A stretch of 14,583 nt of DNA from an uncultured Atopobiaceae bacterium (GCA_947303905.1 CAMYZR010000010.1:1-14583), one strand, 5' to 3'. Positions 1-6,080 are shown, numbered from the stretch's first letter. Numbers and translations: made by a program. Notes: generated from the sequence alone by a model not told the origin.

Positions 1-63
1 AAGTGCATCAAGTGCGGTGCCTGCATGAGCAACTGCAAGTTCAAGGCCATCAGCAAGCAGTAG
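1..63 (+). CDS. hydB: C-terminal end of NADH-dependent [FeFe]-hydrogenase subunit (HydB/NuoF-like), partial
   Basis: Only the last 20 codons are in the window, ending at TAG 61-63. They read CIKCGACMSNCKFKAI, a CxxCxxCxxxC ferredoxin-type [4Fe-4S] motif close to the C-terminus. HydB subunits of trimeric, electron-bifurcating [FeFe]-hydrogenases (NuoF homologues with an added C-terminal two-cluster ferredoxin domain) end this way. It lies 16 bases upstream of hydA on the same strand, the usual hydB-hydA order, so the two are very probably co-transcribed. A generic ferredoxin end cannot be excluded from 20 residues, so the identity rests on the motif plus the neighbour. Confidence 0.72.
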   Translation, partial: KCIKCGACMSNCKFKAISKQ

Positions 64-79
64 AAGGAGCCCTGTAGGT

Positions 80-1834
80 ATGAATATGGTCAACGTTAAA
101 GTTAACGGCATCGCGGTAAGCGTGCCCGAGGGCTCCACGATTCTCGAGGCGGCCCGCAAGGCAGGCGTCGAGATTCCGACCCTGTGCTACATGAAAGAGA
201 AGAACGAGATCGGCGCCTGCCGCATCTGCATCGTCGAGGCAACCGGCACGCGCGGCCTCGTGACCGCCTGCGTGTATCCCGTCGCCGAGGGCATGGAGAT
301 CCAGACCAACACCGAGAAGGTCCGCAAGTATCGCAAGACCACGCTCGAGCTGATCCTCTCCACCCACGACAAGAAGTGCCTCTCCTGCCCGCGCTCCACT
401 GACTGCGAGCTGCAGAAGCTCTGCCTCGAGTACGGCGTGGACGAGGATGCCTTCGAAGGCTTCAAGCCCGTCTATGAGATCGACGAGTCCGTGCCCCACC
501 TCGTTCGCGACAACAACAAGTGCATCCTGTGCCGTCGCTGCGTGGCCGCCTGCAACGAGCAGTTCGTGGGCGTCATCGGCGCCAACGACCGCGGCATCGA
601 CACCAACATCGGCTCGCCGTTCAACCGCCTGCTGAGGGATGTCCCCTGCATCTCCTGCGGCCAGTGCACGGTCGTCTGCCCCACCGGTGCCCTCACCGTC
701 AAGGACGACACCGACAAGGTCATGGCTGCCATCGCCGATCCCTCCAAGTACGTGGTCGTTCAGACCGCCCCGTCCGTGCGCGCCCAGCTCGGCGAGAGCT
801 TTGGCATGGCGCCCGGCACCAACGTCGAGGGCAAGATGGTTGCCGCCCTGCGTCGCCTGGGCTTCGACAAGGTCTTCGACACCGACTTCGGCGCCGACCT
901 CACCATCGTCGAGGAGGCCAACGAGCTGGTCGACCGCATCAAGAACGGCGGCGTCCTGCCCATGATCACCTCCTGCAGCCCCGGCTGGGTCAAGTTCTGC
1001 GAGTACTACTATCCCGAGCTGCTCTCCCACCTCTCCACCTGCAAGTCCCCGCAGCAGATGCAGGGCGCGGTCACCAAGACCTACTTCGCCGAGAAGATGG
1101 GCATCGACCCCAAGGACATCGTCTCCGTCTCCGTCATGCCCTGCACCGCCAAGAAGTTCGAGATCGGCCGCGACGACCAGTCCGCCGCCGGCGAGGGCAT
1201 GCCCGACCTCGACATCTCCATCACCACGCGTGAGCTTGGCTACCTCATCAAGAAGTCCGGCCTGAAGTTCGAGATGCTCCCCGACGAGGAGTTCGACGAT
1301 CCCATGGGCGACGACACCGGCGCAGCCGTCATCTTCGGCGCCACCGGCGGCGTCATGGAGGCTGCCGTCCGTACCGCCAACGCCTGGCTCAACGGTGCGA
1401 CCGAGGCCATCGACCTCCACGCCGTGCGTGGCACCGAGATGGTCAAGGAGGCCACGGTCAACGTGGCCGGCACCGACCTCAAGCTCTGCGTCGCCTCCAG
1501 CGGCCAGGGTGCCCAGTACGTCATGTCGAAGCTCGCCGAGGGCAACCCCGAGGGCTGGGGCTTCATCGAGATCATGGGCTGCCCGGGTGGCTGCGTCAAC
1601 GGTGGCGGCCAGCCGATCCAGCCGCAGTGGGTGCGCGACACCATCGACCTCAAGGCCGTGCGCGCCAAGGCCCTCTACGACGCCGACGCCGCCATGGAGC
1701 TACGCATGTCGCACGAGAACCCGGCCATCAAGAAGCTCTACGAAGAGTGGTACACCGAGGGCTATGGCAAGGGCAAGGCGCATCACGCCCTGCACACCAG
1801 CTATGTCGCCCGCGAGAGGTATCCCAAGGCATAA
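80..1834 (+). CDS. hydA: [FeFe]-hydrogenase catalytic subunit HydA (584 aa)
   Basis: Catalytic subunit of a group A, multimeric NAD(H)/ferredoxin-linked [FeFe]-hydrogenase, cytoplasmic. Domains in order: an N-terminal [2Fe-2S] ferredoxin fold (Cys36, 47, 50, 64); a His-Cys3 [4Fe-4S] site (His96, Cys100, 103, 109); two ferredoxin [4Fe-4S] motifs (Cys148/151/154/158 and 190/193/196/200); then the H-cluster domain with L1 TSCSPGW (297-303), L2 MPCTAKKFE (353-361) and L3 ending at Cys501/Cys505 before NGGGQP. The length is normal for HydA/HndD proteins. ATG 80 is chosen because GAAGGAG sits about 10 bases upstream; ATG 86 would be too far from it. Paired with HydB and a presumed HydC, the enzyme would couple NADH and reduced ferredoxin to H2. 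Oddity: residue 300, normally the proton-transfer Cys of TSCCPxW, is Ser. Confidence 0.96.
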   Translation: MNMVNVKVNGIAVSVPEGSTILEAARKAGVEIPTLCYMKEKNEIGACRICIVEATGTRGLVTACVYPVAEGMEIQTNTEKVRKYRKTTLELILSTHDKKCLSCPRSTDCELQKLCLEYGVDEDAFEGFKPVYEIDESVPHLVRDNNKCILCRRCVAACNEQFVGVIGANDRGIDTNIGSPFNRLLRDVPCISCGQCTVVCPTGALTVKDDTDKVMAAIADPSKYVVVQTAPSVRAQLGESFGMAPGTNVEGKMVAALRRLGFDKVFDTDFGADLTIVEEANELVDRIKNGGVLPMITSCSPGWVKFCEYYYPELLSHLSTCKSPQQMQGAVTKTYFAEKMGIDPKDIVSVSVMPCTAKKFEIGRDDQSAAGEGMPDLDISITTRELGYLIKKSGLKFEMLPDEEFDDPMGDDTGAAVIFGATGGVMEAAVRTANAWLNGATEAIDLHAVRGTEMVKEATVNVAGTDLKLCVASSGQGAQYVMSKLAEGNPEGWGFIEIMGCPGGCVNGGGQPIQPQWVRDTIDLKAVRAKALYDADAAMELRMSHENPAIKKLYEEWYTEGYGKGKAHHALHTSYVARERYPKA

Positions 1835-1872
1835 GGCATCTGAAGCCGACTGCCCAGCTTGCATGAGCTGAC

Positions 1873-1908
1873 GTGCGCCCCAGGAAATGACCTGGGGCGC
1901 ACTTTTTT
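1873..1908 (+). terminator. Intrinsic terminator of the hyd operon
   Basis: A perfect 12-bp GC-rich stem (1873-1884 with 1891-1902), six-base loop AAATGA, followed directly by six T (1903-1908). It starts 38 bases after the hydA stop. There is no T-run on the other strand, so it serves only the plus-strand genes. This marks hydA as the last gene of its operon. Confidence 0.95.
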
Positions 1909-1939
1909 GACTATCGAATGGCAGCTGGTGGTGGTACCG

Positions 1940-2416
1940 CTAGCCTGCGACCGCCACGCCGCGCTCGTCCTCGGTCTCAGACGTCCTCGTGCCCTGCTCC
2001 TGCTGCTCCTGCCGCTCGTCGCCATCAGGCAGGGCCAACATGCCCACGATGCCCGCACAGCCCTTGAGAGCCCCAAATGCGATCGTTCCGGCCAATGCCA
2101 GCACTACGAACAGCATCTTGAGGATCTTGAGCACACGGGCCCAACGCTTGGCGCTCTCATCCTCGTCGTCGTCCTCGTCGGGTATGGGGTCGTCGTCTAT
2201 CGCCTGGTACATCTGCACGATGGGCGTGGGCTCTGGCAGCGACATGAGGTCGGTGTTGGGAGGCTCCGAGAGCGCCCCGACAAGCGTCGTGGCCAAGACC
2301 GCGGAGGCAGCGACCTTCACGGTCTTGCGCCCGATGTCATCGAGCAGCTCGAGGCGCTCCTCGGCCTTCTGGTCGAGCTCCTCATCGACGGGCTCTATGT
2401 CATGCGTCTCGGCCAT
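1940..2416 (-). CDS. Hypothetical acidic membrane protein, 158 aa
   Basis: I do not recognise this family. The start at 2416 (MAETHDIEP) is chosen because AGAGGG lies six bases upstream on the minus strand; an ATG at 2443 has no ribosome binding site and lies next to the predicted transcription start. The N-terminus (1-30) is charged and Glu/Asp-rich. A short hydrophobic stretch follows at about 33-50, then a Pro/Asp/Glu linker with a run of acidic residues at about 74-88, a long hydrophobic segment at about 95-130, and a charged Gln/Glu tail. This suggests one or two membrane passes. It has its own promoter-like sequence, is convergent with hydA, and lies downstream of the Ldh2 gene. Codon use matches its neighbours, and the composition suits a genuine protein rather than a shadow frame. 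Confidence 0.7.
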   Translation of the reverse strand: MAETHDIEPVDEELDQKAEERLELLDDIGRKTVKVAASAVLATTLVGALSEPPNTDLMSLPEPTPIVQMYQAIDDDPIPDEDDDEDESAKRWARVLKILKMLFVVLALAGTIAFGALKGCAGIVGMLALPDGDERQEQQEQGTRTSETEDERGVAVAG

Positions 2417-2451
2417 GTGGGTCCCTCTGCAGACGACATGCATGCACAGGT

Positions 2452-2478
2452 ATTGTACCCCGCGCCGCGCGCCCGCAA
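2452..2478 (-). promoter_or_regulatory. Possible promoter for the acidic membrane protein
   Basis: On the minus strand, TACAAT (2452-2457) is a good -10 match. TTGCGG (2473-2478) could serve as -35, but the spacer is 15 bases, shorter than ideal. Transcription would start near 2445, leaving about 28 bases of leader before the chosen ATG at 2416 and leaving the alternative ATG 2443 essentially leaderless. It sits in the 74-base gap behind the Ldh2 gene. Confidence 0.4.
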
Positions 2479-2490
2479 TCTCACCTTGGC

Positions 2491-3603
2491 CTATGCCTCA
2501 AACGGGAAGCGATACGGCAGCCCCAGCTTGTCGCGCACCTCGATGATCTCGCGCTGGACGGCCTCTCCCACCGGCACGCCCTTGTCCTTGCGCTCCTGCC
2601 ACACGAGCCATTCCTTCTCGCCGGCCGTGTAGATGCGATCGTATCCAGGAGCCTTCTTGGAGGCGCGCAGGGCACGGCAGATGTCGCCCGCGACCTTGCG
2701 GAAGGTCTCCTGGCCGGCAAACGCATCCGGGTCGACCACAAAGAAGAAGTGGCCGAGGTGATACATCTGCGGGGAGCCGTCCTCGTCGACGCCGGTGAGG
2801 GCCTTCATGAACTGCCCGCCAGCGAGCGCAGCAGAGAGGATCTCGACCACCGCGGCGTAGCCGTAGCCCTTGTAGCCGCACATCTCGTCGCCCGGGCCAC
2901 CGCCCAGGGGCGCCAGCGCCGCCGTGCCGTCCACCAGCATCTGGAGGATCTGCTGCGAGTCGGTGACCTCGCTGCCGTCCTCGGCAACCACCATGCCTGC
3001 CGGCGTGGGCTTGCCCTCGCGGGCGTAGTACTCGATCTTGCCACGCTGCACGATGGAGGTCGCGCAGTCGATACAGAAGGGGAACTCCTCGTCGGTGGGC
3101 AGCGCGAAGGTCAGCGGGTTGGTGCCCATCATGTTCTCGACGCCAAAGGTGGGGGCGATGGACGGACGCGCGTTGGTGCCCGTCAGGCCGATCATGCCCT
3201 GCTTGCTTGCCATGGTCGCCCAGTATCCGGCGATACCGTAGTGCGTGGAGTTCTTGATGGCTCCACCGGCCATACCATAGGTCCTGGCCTTCTCAATCAG
3301 TCGCTCCATCACCGCGTGGGCCGCCACCATGCCCATGCCGTCATGCGCGTCGGCAAGGATGGTGGTGGGCGTCTCCTTTATGATCTCGAGCTCCGTCACC
3401 GGCAGCAGCGTCCCGTTGACGATGCGGTCGATGTAGATGGGCTTGAAGCGGTTGCACCCGTGGCTCTCGATGCCTCGACGGTCGCTTTCGAGCAGCACGT
3501 CGGCGCAGATGGCCGCATCCTCGCGCGGCACACCATAGCCCGCAAAAGCATCGATGAGAAACGCGTTCATAAGCTCCCAAGAAACGTAAGGCCGGGTCTC
3601 CAT
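2491..3603 (-). CDS. Malate/L-lactate dehydrogenase family (Ldh2, COG2055) oxidoreductase
   Basis: A 370-residue NAD(P)-dependent 2-hydroxyacid dehydrogenase of the Ldh2/MDH2 superfamily, which is unrelated to Rossmann-type LDH/MDH. Seen: the family hallmark SHG (47-49, His48) preceded by RRGIE; NSTHYGIAGYW (118-128, His121); GTNPLTFALP (160-169); D179-x-ATS followed by GKIE (188-191); and GYKGYG (243-248). The full length is typical. ATG 3603 has AGGAGGG (complement of 3609-3615) five bases upstream. The family includes malate, lactate, ureidoglycolate, sulfolactate, 2,3-diketogulonate and delta1-piperideine-2-carboxylate reductases, so the substrate cannot be fixed here. No adjacent pathway gene helps; a fermentative malate/lactate role is the default inference. 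Transcribed away from nrdD. Confidence 0.9.
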   Translation of the reverse strand: METRPYVSWELMNAFLIDAFAGYGVPREDAAICADVLLESDRRGIESHGCNRFKPIYIDRIVNGTLLPVTELEIIKETPTTILADAHDGMGMVAAHAVMERLIEKARTYGMAGGAIKNSTHYGIAGYWATMASKQGMIGLTGTNARPSIAPTFGVENMMGTNPLTFALPTDEEFPFCIDCATSIVQRGKIEYYAREGKPTPAGMVVAEDGSEVTDSQQILQMLVDGTAALAPLGGGPGDEMCGYKGYGYAAVVEILSAALAGGQFMKALTGVDEDGSPQMYHLGHFFFVVDPDAFAGQETFRKVAGDICRALRASKKAPGYDRIYTAGEKEWLVWQERKDKGVPVGEAVQREIIEVRDKLGLPYRFPFEA

Positions 3604-3622
3604 GACTTCCCTCCTGTCTGCC

Positions 3623-3635
3623 TGCCATCATGGCA
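3623..3635. promoter_or_regulatory. Palindrome in the Ldh2 gene leader
   Basis: TGCCATCATGGCA: perfect six-base arms around one central base, eight bases beyond the ribosome binding site of the Ldh2 gene and between it and the candidate -10. The position suits an operator, but nothing identifies a regulator. Confidence 0.3.
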
Positions 3636-3642
3636 CGTCTCC

Positions 3643-3653
3643 CTTCCATCTTA
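3643..3653 (-). promoter_or_regulatory. Candidate -10 element shared with the rnfC upstream region
   Basis: On the minus strand this reads TAAGATGGAAG, with TAAGAT (3648-3653) as a plausible -10, placing the start near 3641. The identical 11-mer lies in front of rnfC (12354-12364) at a nearly equal distance from the start codon. No convincing -35 hexamer is present at 16-18 bases in either case, so an activator-dependent promoter or a protein site are both possible. Confidence 0.35.
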
Positions 3654-3741
3654 CGGCTCGCCCGGCATGCCTGTTGCCGGGACGCCCCCGCCGGGGCGAG
3701 CGGTACCAGAAAGCCACCGAAGTAACCCCCATGGGAGTCAT

Positions 3742-3764
3742 AAAAAGAGCAGCATCGCTCGCTC
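3742..3764 (-). terminator. Weak terminator-like hairpin facing the Ldh2 gene
   Basis: On the minus strand a seven-bp stem with one bulged G and a three-base loop (complement of 3747-3764) is followed by five T (complement of 3742-3746). It would stop antisense transcription coming from the nrdD promoter region, or act as an attenuator if Ldh2 transcription starts upstream of it. The stem is short, so this is tentative. Confidence 0.28.
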
Positions 3765-3834
3765 ATTTGTGTCTTCGCAGGTCAGTAGGATAGTTTTCGC
3801 GCACCGTCCGATACCCATATCCGCCATCTTGCGA

Positions 3835-3850
3835 ATCCCATATTTTGTGT
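3835..3850 (+). promoter_or_regulatory. NrdR box 1 upstream of nrdD
   Basis: ATCCCATATTTTGTGT matches the NrdR-box consensus (acaCwAtATaTwGtgt) at 12 of 16 positions when scored against ACACAATATATTGTGT, with the right half nearly perfect. It ends two bases before the candidate -35 of nrdD. NrdR is the ATP/dATP-sensing repressor of ribonucleotide reductase genes in most bacteria; its gene is not in this window. Confidence 0.7.
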
Positions 3851-3852
3851 TC

Positions 3853-3881
3853 TTGAACCTGAAACAAACACTATGTATGGT
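3853..3881 (+). promoter_or_regulatory. nrdD promoter
   Basis: TTGAAC (3853-3858), 17-base spacer, TATGGT (3876-3881): four of six matches to each sigma-70-type hexamer with ideal spacing. The predicted start is near 3888. The -35 abuts NrdR box 1 and the -10 lies inside box 2, the usual geometry for repression by NrdR. The local A/T content is clearly higher than in the surrounding genes. Confidence 0.65.
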
Positions 3882-3883
3882 AG
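3868..3883 (+). promoter_or_regulatory. NrdR box 2 upstream of nrdD
   Basis: ACACTATGTATGGTAG matches the 16-base NrdR reference at 11 positions, with the left half best conserved. Its start is 33 bases from that of box 1 (17-base linker), about three helical turns, so both boxes face the same side of the helix as expected for cooperative NrdR binding. It overlaps the -10 hexamer. Confidence 0.65.
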
Positions 3884-3891
3884 GTAATGCG

Positions 3892-3916
3892 CTCGGCACC
3901 ATAGATGGGTGCCGAG
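3892..3916 (+). promoter_or_regulatory. Hairpin at the 5' end of the nrdD transcript
   Basis: A perfect nine-bp stem CTCGGCACC/GGTGCCGAG (3892-3900 with 3908-3916) with a seven-base loop. It would begin only a few bases after the predicted transcription start (about 3888) and end 14 bases before the AAGGAG ribosome binding site. There is no T-run after it (TCTTCCGTC), so an mRNA-stabilising 5' hairpin is more likely than a terminator. Confidence 0.5.
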
Positions 3917-3943
3917 TCTTCCGTCTAAGTCCAAGGAGCTGCA

Positions 3944-5977
3944 ATGTCACCTTTCGCCTACCCCACTGCCATCGTCAAGCGCGATGGCTCACTCACCAGC
4001 TTTGACCAGAACAAGATCACGGCCGCCATCGAGAAAGCTGGAGAGGCAACCAACGAGTTCGGCCTCGACGAGGCCATCATCCTCTCGGGTCAGGCTTGCA
4101 AGGTCATCGCCCACCGCTTCCAGGGCGCAGCTCCCACGGTCGAGGAGGTCCAGGACATCGTCGAGCAGACGCTGATCACGGCCAACCACTTCGAGACCGC
4201 CCGCGCCTACATCGTCTACCGCGAGAAGCGCAGCCAGAACCGTCGCGACCGCGAGACCTACATCGACGTGACCAGCTCCGTCAACGAGTACCTCTCCCGT
4301 GCGGACTGGCGCGTCAACGCCAACGCCAACCAGGGCTACTCCCTCGGCGGCCTCATCCTCAACGTCTCCGGCAAGGTCATCGCCAACTACTGGCTCTCCC
4401 ACGTGTATCCCCCCGCGGTCGGCGAGGCCCATCGCTCGGGTTCTGTGCACATCCACGACCTCGACATGCTCAGTGGCTACTGCGCCGGCTGGAGCCTGCG
4501 CACGCTGCTCAACGAGGGCTTCAACGGCGTTCCCAACAAGGTCGAGTCCGCTCCTCCCAAGCACCTCGGCGCCGCCATGGGCCAGATGATCAACTTCCTC
4601 GGCACCCTGCAGAACGAGTGGGCCGGCGCACAGGCCTTCTCCTCCACCGACACCTACCTGGCGCCGTTCGTGCGCGTCGACCACCTCAGCTACGAGGAGG
4701 TCAAGCAGGAGATGCAGGGCTTCGTCTACAACATGAACGTCCCCAGCCGCTGGGGCACGCAGACGCCCTTCTCCAACCTCACCTTCGACTGGACCTGCCC
4801 CGAGGACATCCGCGACCAGGTGCCTCTGGTGGGCGGCGAGCCGGTGGACTTCACCTACGGCGAGCTGCAGGAAGAGATGGACATGATCAACCGCGCGTTC
4901 ATCGAGGTCATGACCGAGGGTGACGCACGCGGTCGCGTCTTCACCTTCCCCATCCCCACCTACAACATCACCAAGGACTTCCCCTGGGACTCCGACAATG
5001 CCATGCGCATGTTCGAGATGACCGCCAAGTACGGCCTGCCCTACTTCCAGAACTTCGTCAACTCCGACCTCGAGCCGCACATGGTGCGCTCGATGTGCTG
5101 CCGCCTGCGCCTCGACCTGCGCGAGCTGCTCAAGCGTGGCAACGGCCTGTTTGGCTCCGCCGAGCAGACCGGCTCCATCGGCGTCGTCACCATGAACATG
5201 GCTCGCCTTGGCTACAAGCACAGGGGCAACGAGGAGGCCCTCATCGAGGAGCTCGACTACCTGCTCGTGCTCGCCAAGACCTCCCTCGAGCTCAAGCGCA
5301 AGGAGATCCAGCGCCTCATCGATGCGGGCCTGTTCCCCTACACCAAGCGCTACCTGGGCACCCTGCGCAACCACTTCTCCACCATCGGCGTCAACGGCAT
5401 GAACGAGATGATCCGCAACTTCTCCAACGACGACTACGACATCACCGGTGACGAGGGTCGCGCGATGGCCATCCGCATTCTCGACCACGTGCGCGAGAAG
5501 ATGGTCGAGTTCCAGGAGGAGACCGGCCACATGTACAACCTCGAGGCCACGCCGGCCGAGGGCACCACGTACCGCTTTGCCCGCGAGGACCGCAAGCGCT
5601 ATCCGGACATCCTGCAGGCAGGCACCTACGACGAGCCGTACTACACCAACTCCTCGCAGCTTCCCGTGGGCTACACCACCGACCCCTTCGAGGCCCTCTC
5701 CGAGCAGGAGGAGCTGCAGAAGAAGTACACCGGCGGCACCGTGCTGCACCTGTACATGGGCGAGCGCATCTCCTCGGCCGAGGCCTGCAAGGAGCTGGTC
5801 AAGCGCTCCCTGGAGAACTTCCGCCTGCCATACATCACGGTGACCCCCACCTTCTCCATCTGCCCCAAGCACGGCTACATCATCGGCGAGCACACCTACT
5901 GCCCGCTGTGCGACGAGGAGCTGGCACTGGCAAAGCGCAAGACGCTGGAGGTGAAGCGCGCGGGAGCAAGCGCCTAG
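3944..5977 (+). CDS. nrdD: Anaerobic (class III) ribonucleotide reductase, large catalytic part lacking the glycyl-radical motif
   Basis: Reduces ribonucleoside triphosphates to dNTPs in anaerobes. Seen in 677 residues: an N-terminal ATP cone (about 8-98, starting VKRDGS) for allosteric control; the catalytic barrel with HIHDLDMLSGYCAGW (169-183, Cys180) and the finger-loop region MCCRLRLD (384-391, Cys385/386), the expected thiyl-radical site; and a C-terminal zinc site with Cys640, His643, Cys653, Cys656. Full-length NrdD proteins continue from the CxxC into an RxxGY glycyl-radical loop. Here the protein stops 21 residues after Cys656, and no RxxGY occurs at its end. The missing module is the next gene. 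The start ATG 3944 has AAGGAG seven bases upstream. Expression should be NrdR-repressed from the upstream promoter. The TAG stop lies inside a hairpin stem. Confidence 0.95.
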   Translation: MSPFAYPTAIVKRDGSLTSFDQNKITAAIEKAGEATNEFGLDEAIILSGQACKVIAHRFQGAAPTVEEVQDIVEQTLITANHFETARAYIVYREKRSQNRRDRETYIDVTSSVNEYLSRADWRVNANANQGYSLGGLILNVSGKVIANYWLSHVYPPAVGEAHRSGSVHIHDLDMLSGYCAGWSLRTLLNEGFNGVPNKVESAPPKHLGAAMGQMINFLGTLQNEWAGAQAFSSTDTYLAPFVRVDHLSYEEVKQEMQGFVYNMNVPSRWGTQTPFSNLTFDWTCPEDIRDQVPLVGGEPVDFTYGELQEEMDMINRAFIEVMTEGDARGRVFTFPIPTYNITKDFPWDSDNAMRMFEMTAKYGLPYFQNFVNSDLEPHMVRSMCCRLRLDLRELLKRGNGLFGSAEQTGSIGVVTMNMARLGYKHRGNEEALIEELDYLLVLAKTSLELKRKEIQRLIDAGLFPYTKRYLGTLRNHFSTIGVNGMNEMIRNFSNDDYDITGDEGRAMAIRILDHVREKMVEFQEETGHMYNLEATPAEGTTYRFAREDRKRYPDILQAGTYDEPYYTNSSQLPVGYTTDPFEALSEQEELQKKYTGGTVLHLYMGERISSAEACKELVKRSLENFRLPYITVTPTFSICPKHGYIIGEHTYCPLCDEELALAKRKTLEVKRAGASA

Positions 5978-6011
5978 TCTCGATAACGAAACTTGTTCCG
6001 ATTGAGACTAG
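5974..6011 (+). promoter_or_regulatory. Hairpin spanning the nrdD stop codon
   Basis: CTAGTCTCGAT (5974-5984) pairs with ATTGAGACTAG (6001-6011): 11 bp including one G-U, with a possible inner four-bp stem. The nrdD stop codon TAG (5975-5977) is within the first arm. No T-run follows, so it is not a normal terminator. It may protect the nrdD mRNA 3' end or set unequal levels of the two reductase parts. Confidence 0.5.
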
Positions 6012-6037
6012 ACACAAGATATAGTGTGTTCTAAGAT
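6009..6037 (+). promoter_or_regulatory. Candidate promoter of the glycyl-radical subunit gene
   Basis: Best hexamer pair: TAGACA (6009-6014, five of six) and TAAGAT (6032-6037, four of six) with a 17-base spacer, giving a start near 6044. An alternative -10, TATAGT (6020-6025, five of six), has no good -35. Either would be overlapped by NrdR box A. The presence of two NrdR boxes argues that a promoter exists here; which hexamers are used is uncertain. Confidence 0.45.
6012..6027 (+). promoter_or_regulatory. NrdR box A upstream of the glycyl-radical subunit gene
   Basis: ACACAAGATATAGTGT agrees with ACACAATATATTGTGT at 14 of 16 positions and with the degenerate consensus at 15. It is the best NrdR box in the window. 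It lies between nrdD and the small downstream gene, 69 bases before the latter's ATG, so the small gene has its own control element. Confidence 0.8.
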
Positions 6038-6042
6038 GTGAT

Positions 6043-6058
6043 ACACAAAATGTAGATT
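6043..6058 (+). promoter_or_regulatory. NrdR box B upstream of the glycyl-radical subunit gene
   Basis: ACACAAAATGTAGATT matches 11 of 16 reference positions, with a perfect left end ACACAA. It starts 31 bases after box A (15-base linker), the classic spacing for tandem NrdR boxes. The spacing makes it convincing even though its right half is degenerate. Confidence 0.65.
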
Positions 6059-6080
6059 CCTTCCAGAAGTGGAGATACCA

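Larger units (their letters stand above)
3604..3834. other. Intergenic stretch with GC-rich nested inverted repeats
   Basis: No gene is supported here. The notable block is 3655-3701: outer arms GCTCGCCC (3656-3663) and GGGCGAGC (3694-3701) enclose a seven-bp hairpin CCCGGCA/TGCCGGG (3661-3667 with 3675-3681) and a further G/C inverted repeat (about 3683-3697). The alternatives are mutually exclusive because some arms are shared. On the minus strand this block would lie just upstream of, or in, the Ldh2 gene leader. A weaker bulged hairpin lies at 3747-3764. The rest, 3702-3834, holds nothing else I can name. Confidence 0.5.

Noticed and set aside
50..1420. Long minus-strand open frame opposite hydA
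   Set aside because: It is the mirror of a G/C-biased real gene. Its translation is a low-complexity Gly/Ala/Val/Leu/Asp string without any domain, and hydA is unmistakable on the other strand. The same holds for the long frame opposite nrdD (3989-5893) and the plus-strand frames over the rnf genes and opposite the Ldh2 gene.
3702..3943. A cobalamin riboswitch or Rex operator before nrdD
   Set aside because: The leader downstream of the predicted start is only about 55 bases with one simple hairpin, too small for a cobalamin riboswitch. I found no TTGTGAA/TTCACAA-type Rex site.
6069..6080. GTG 6069 as start of the glycyl-radical subunit
   Set aside because: ATG 6081 has AGTGGAG at proper spacing, while GTG 6069 lies within that site and has no Shine-Dalgarno of its own.
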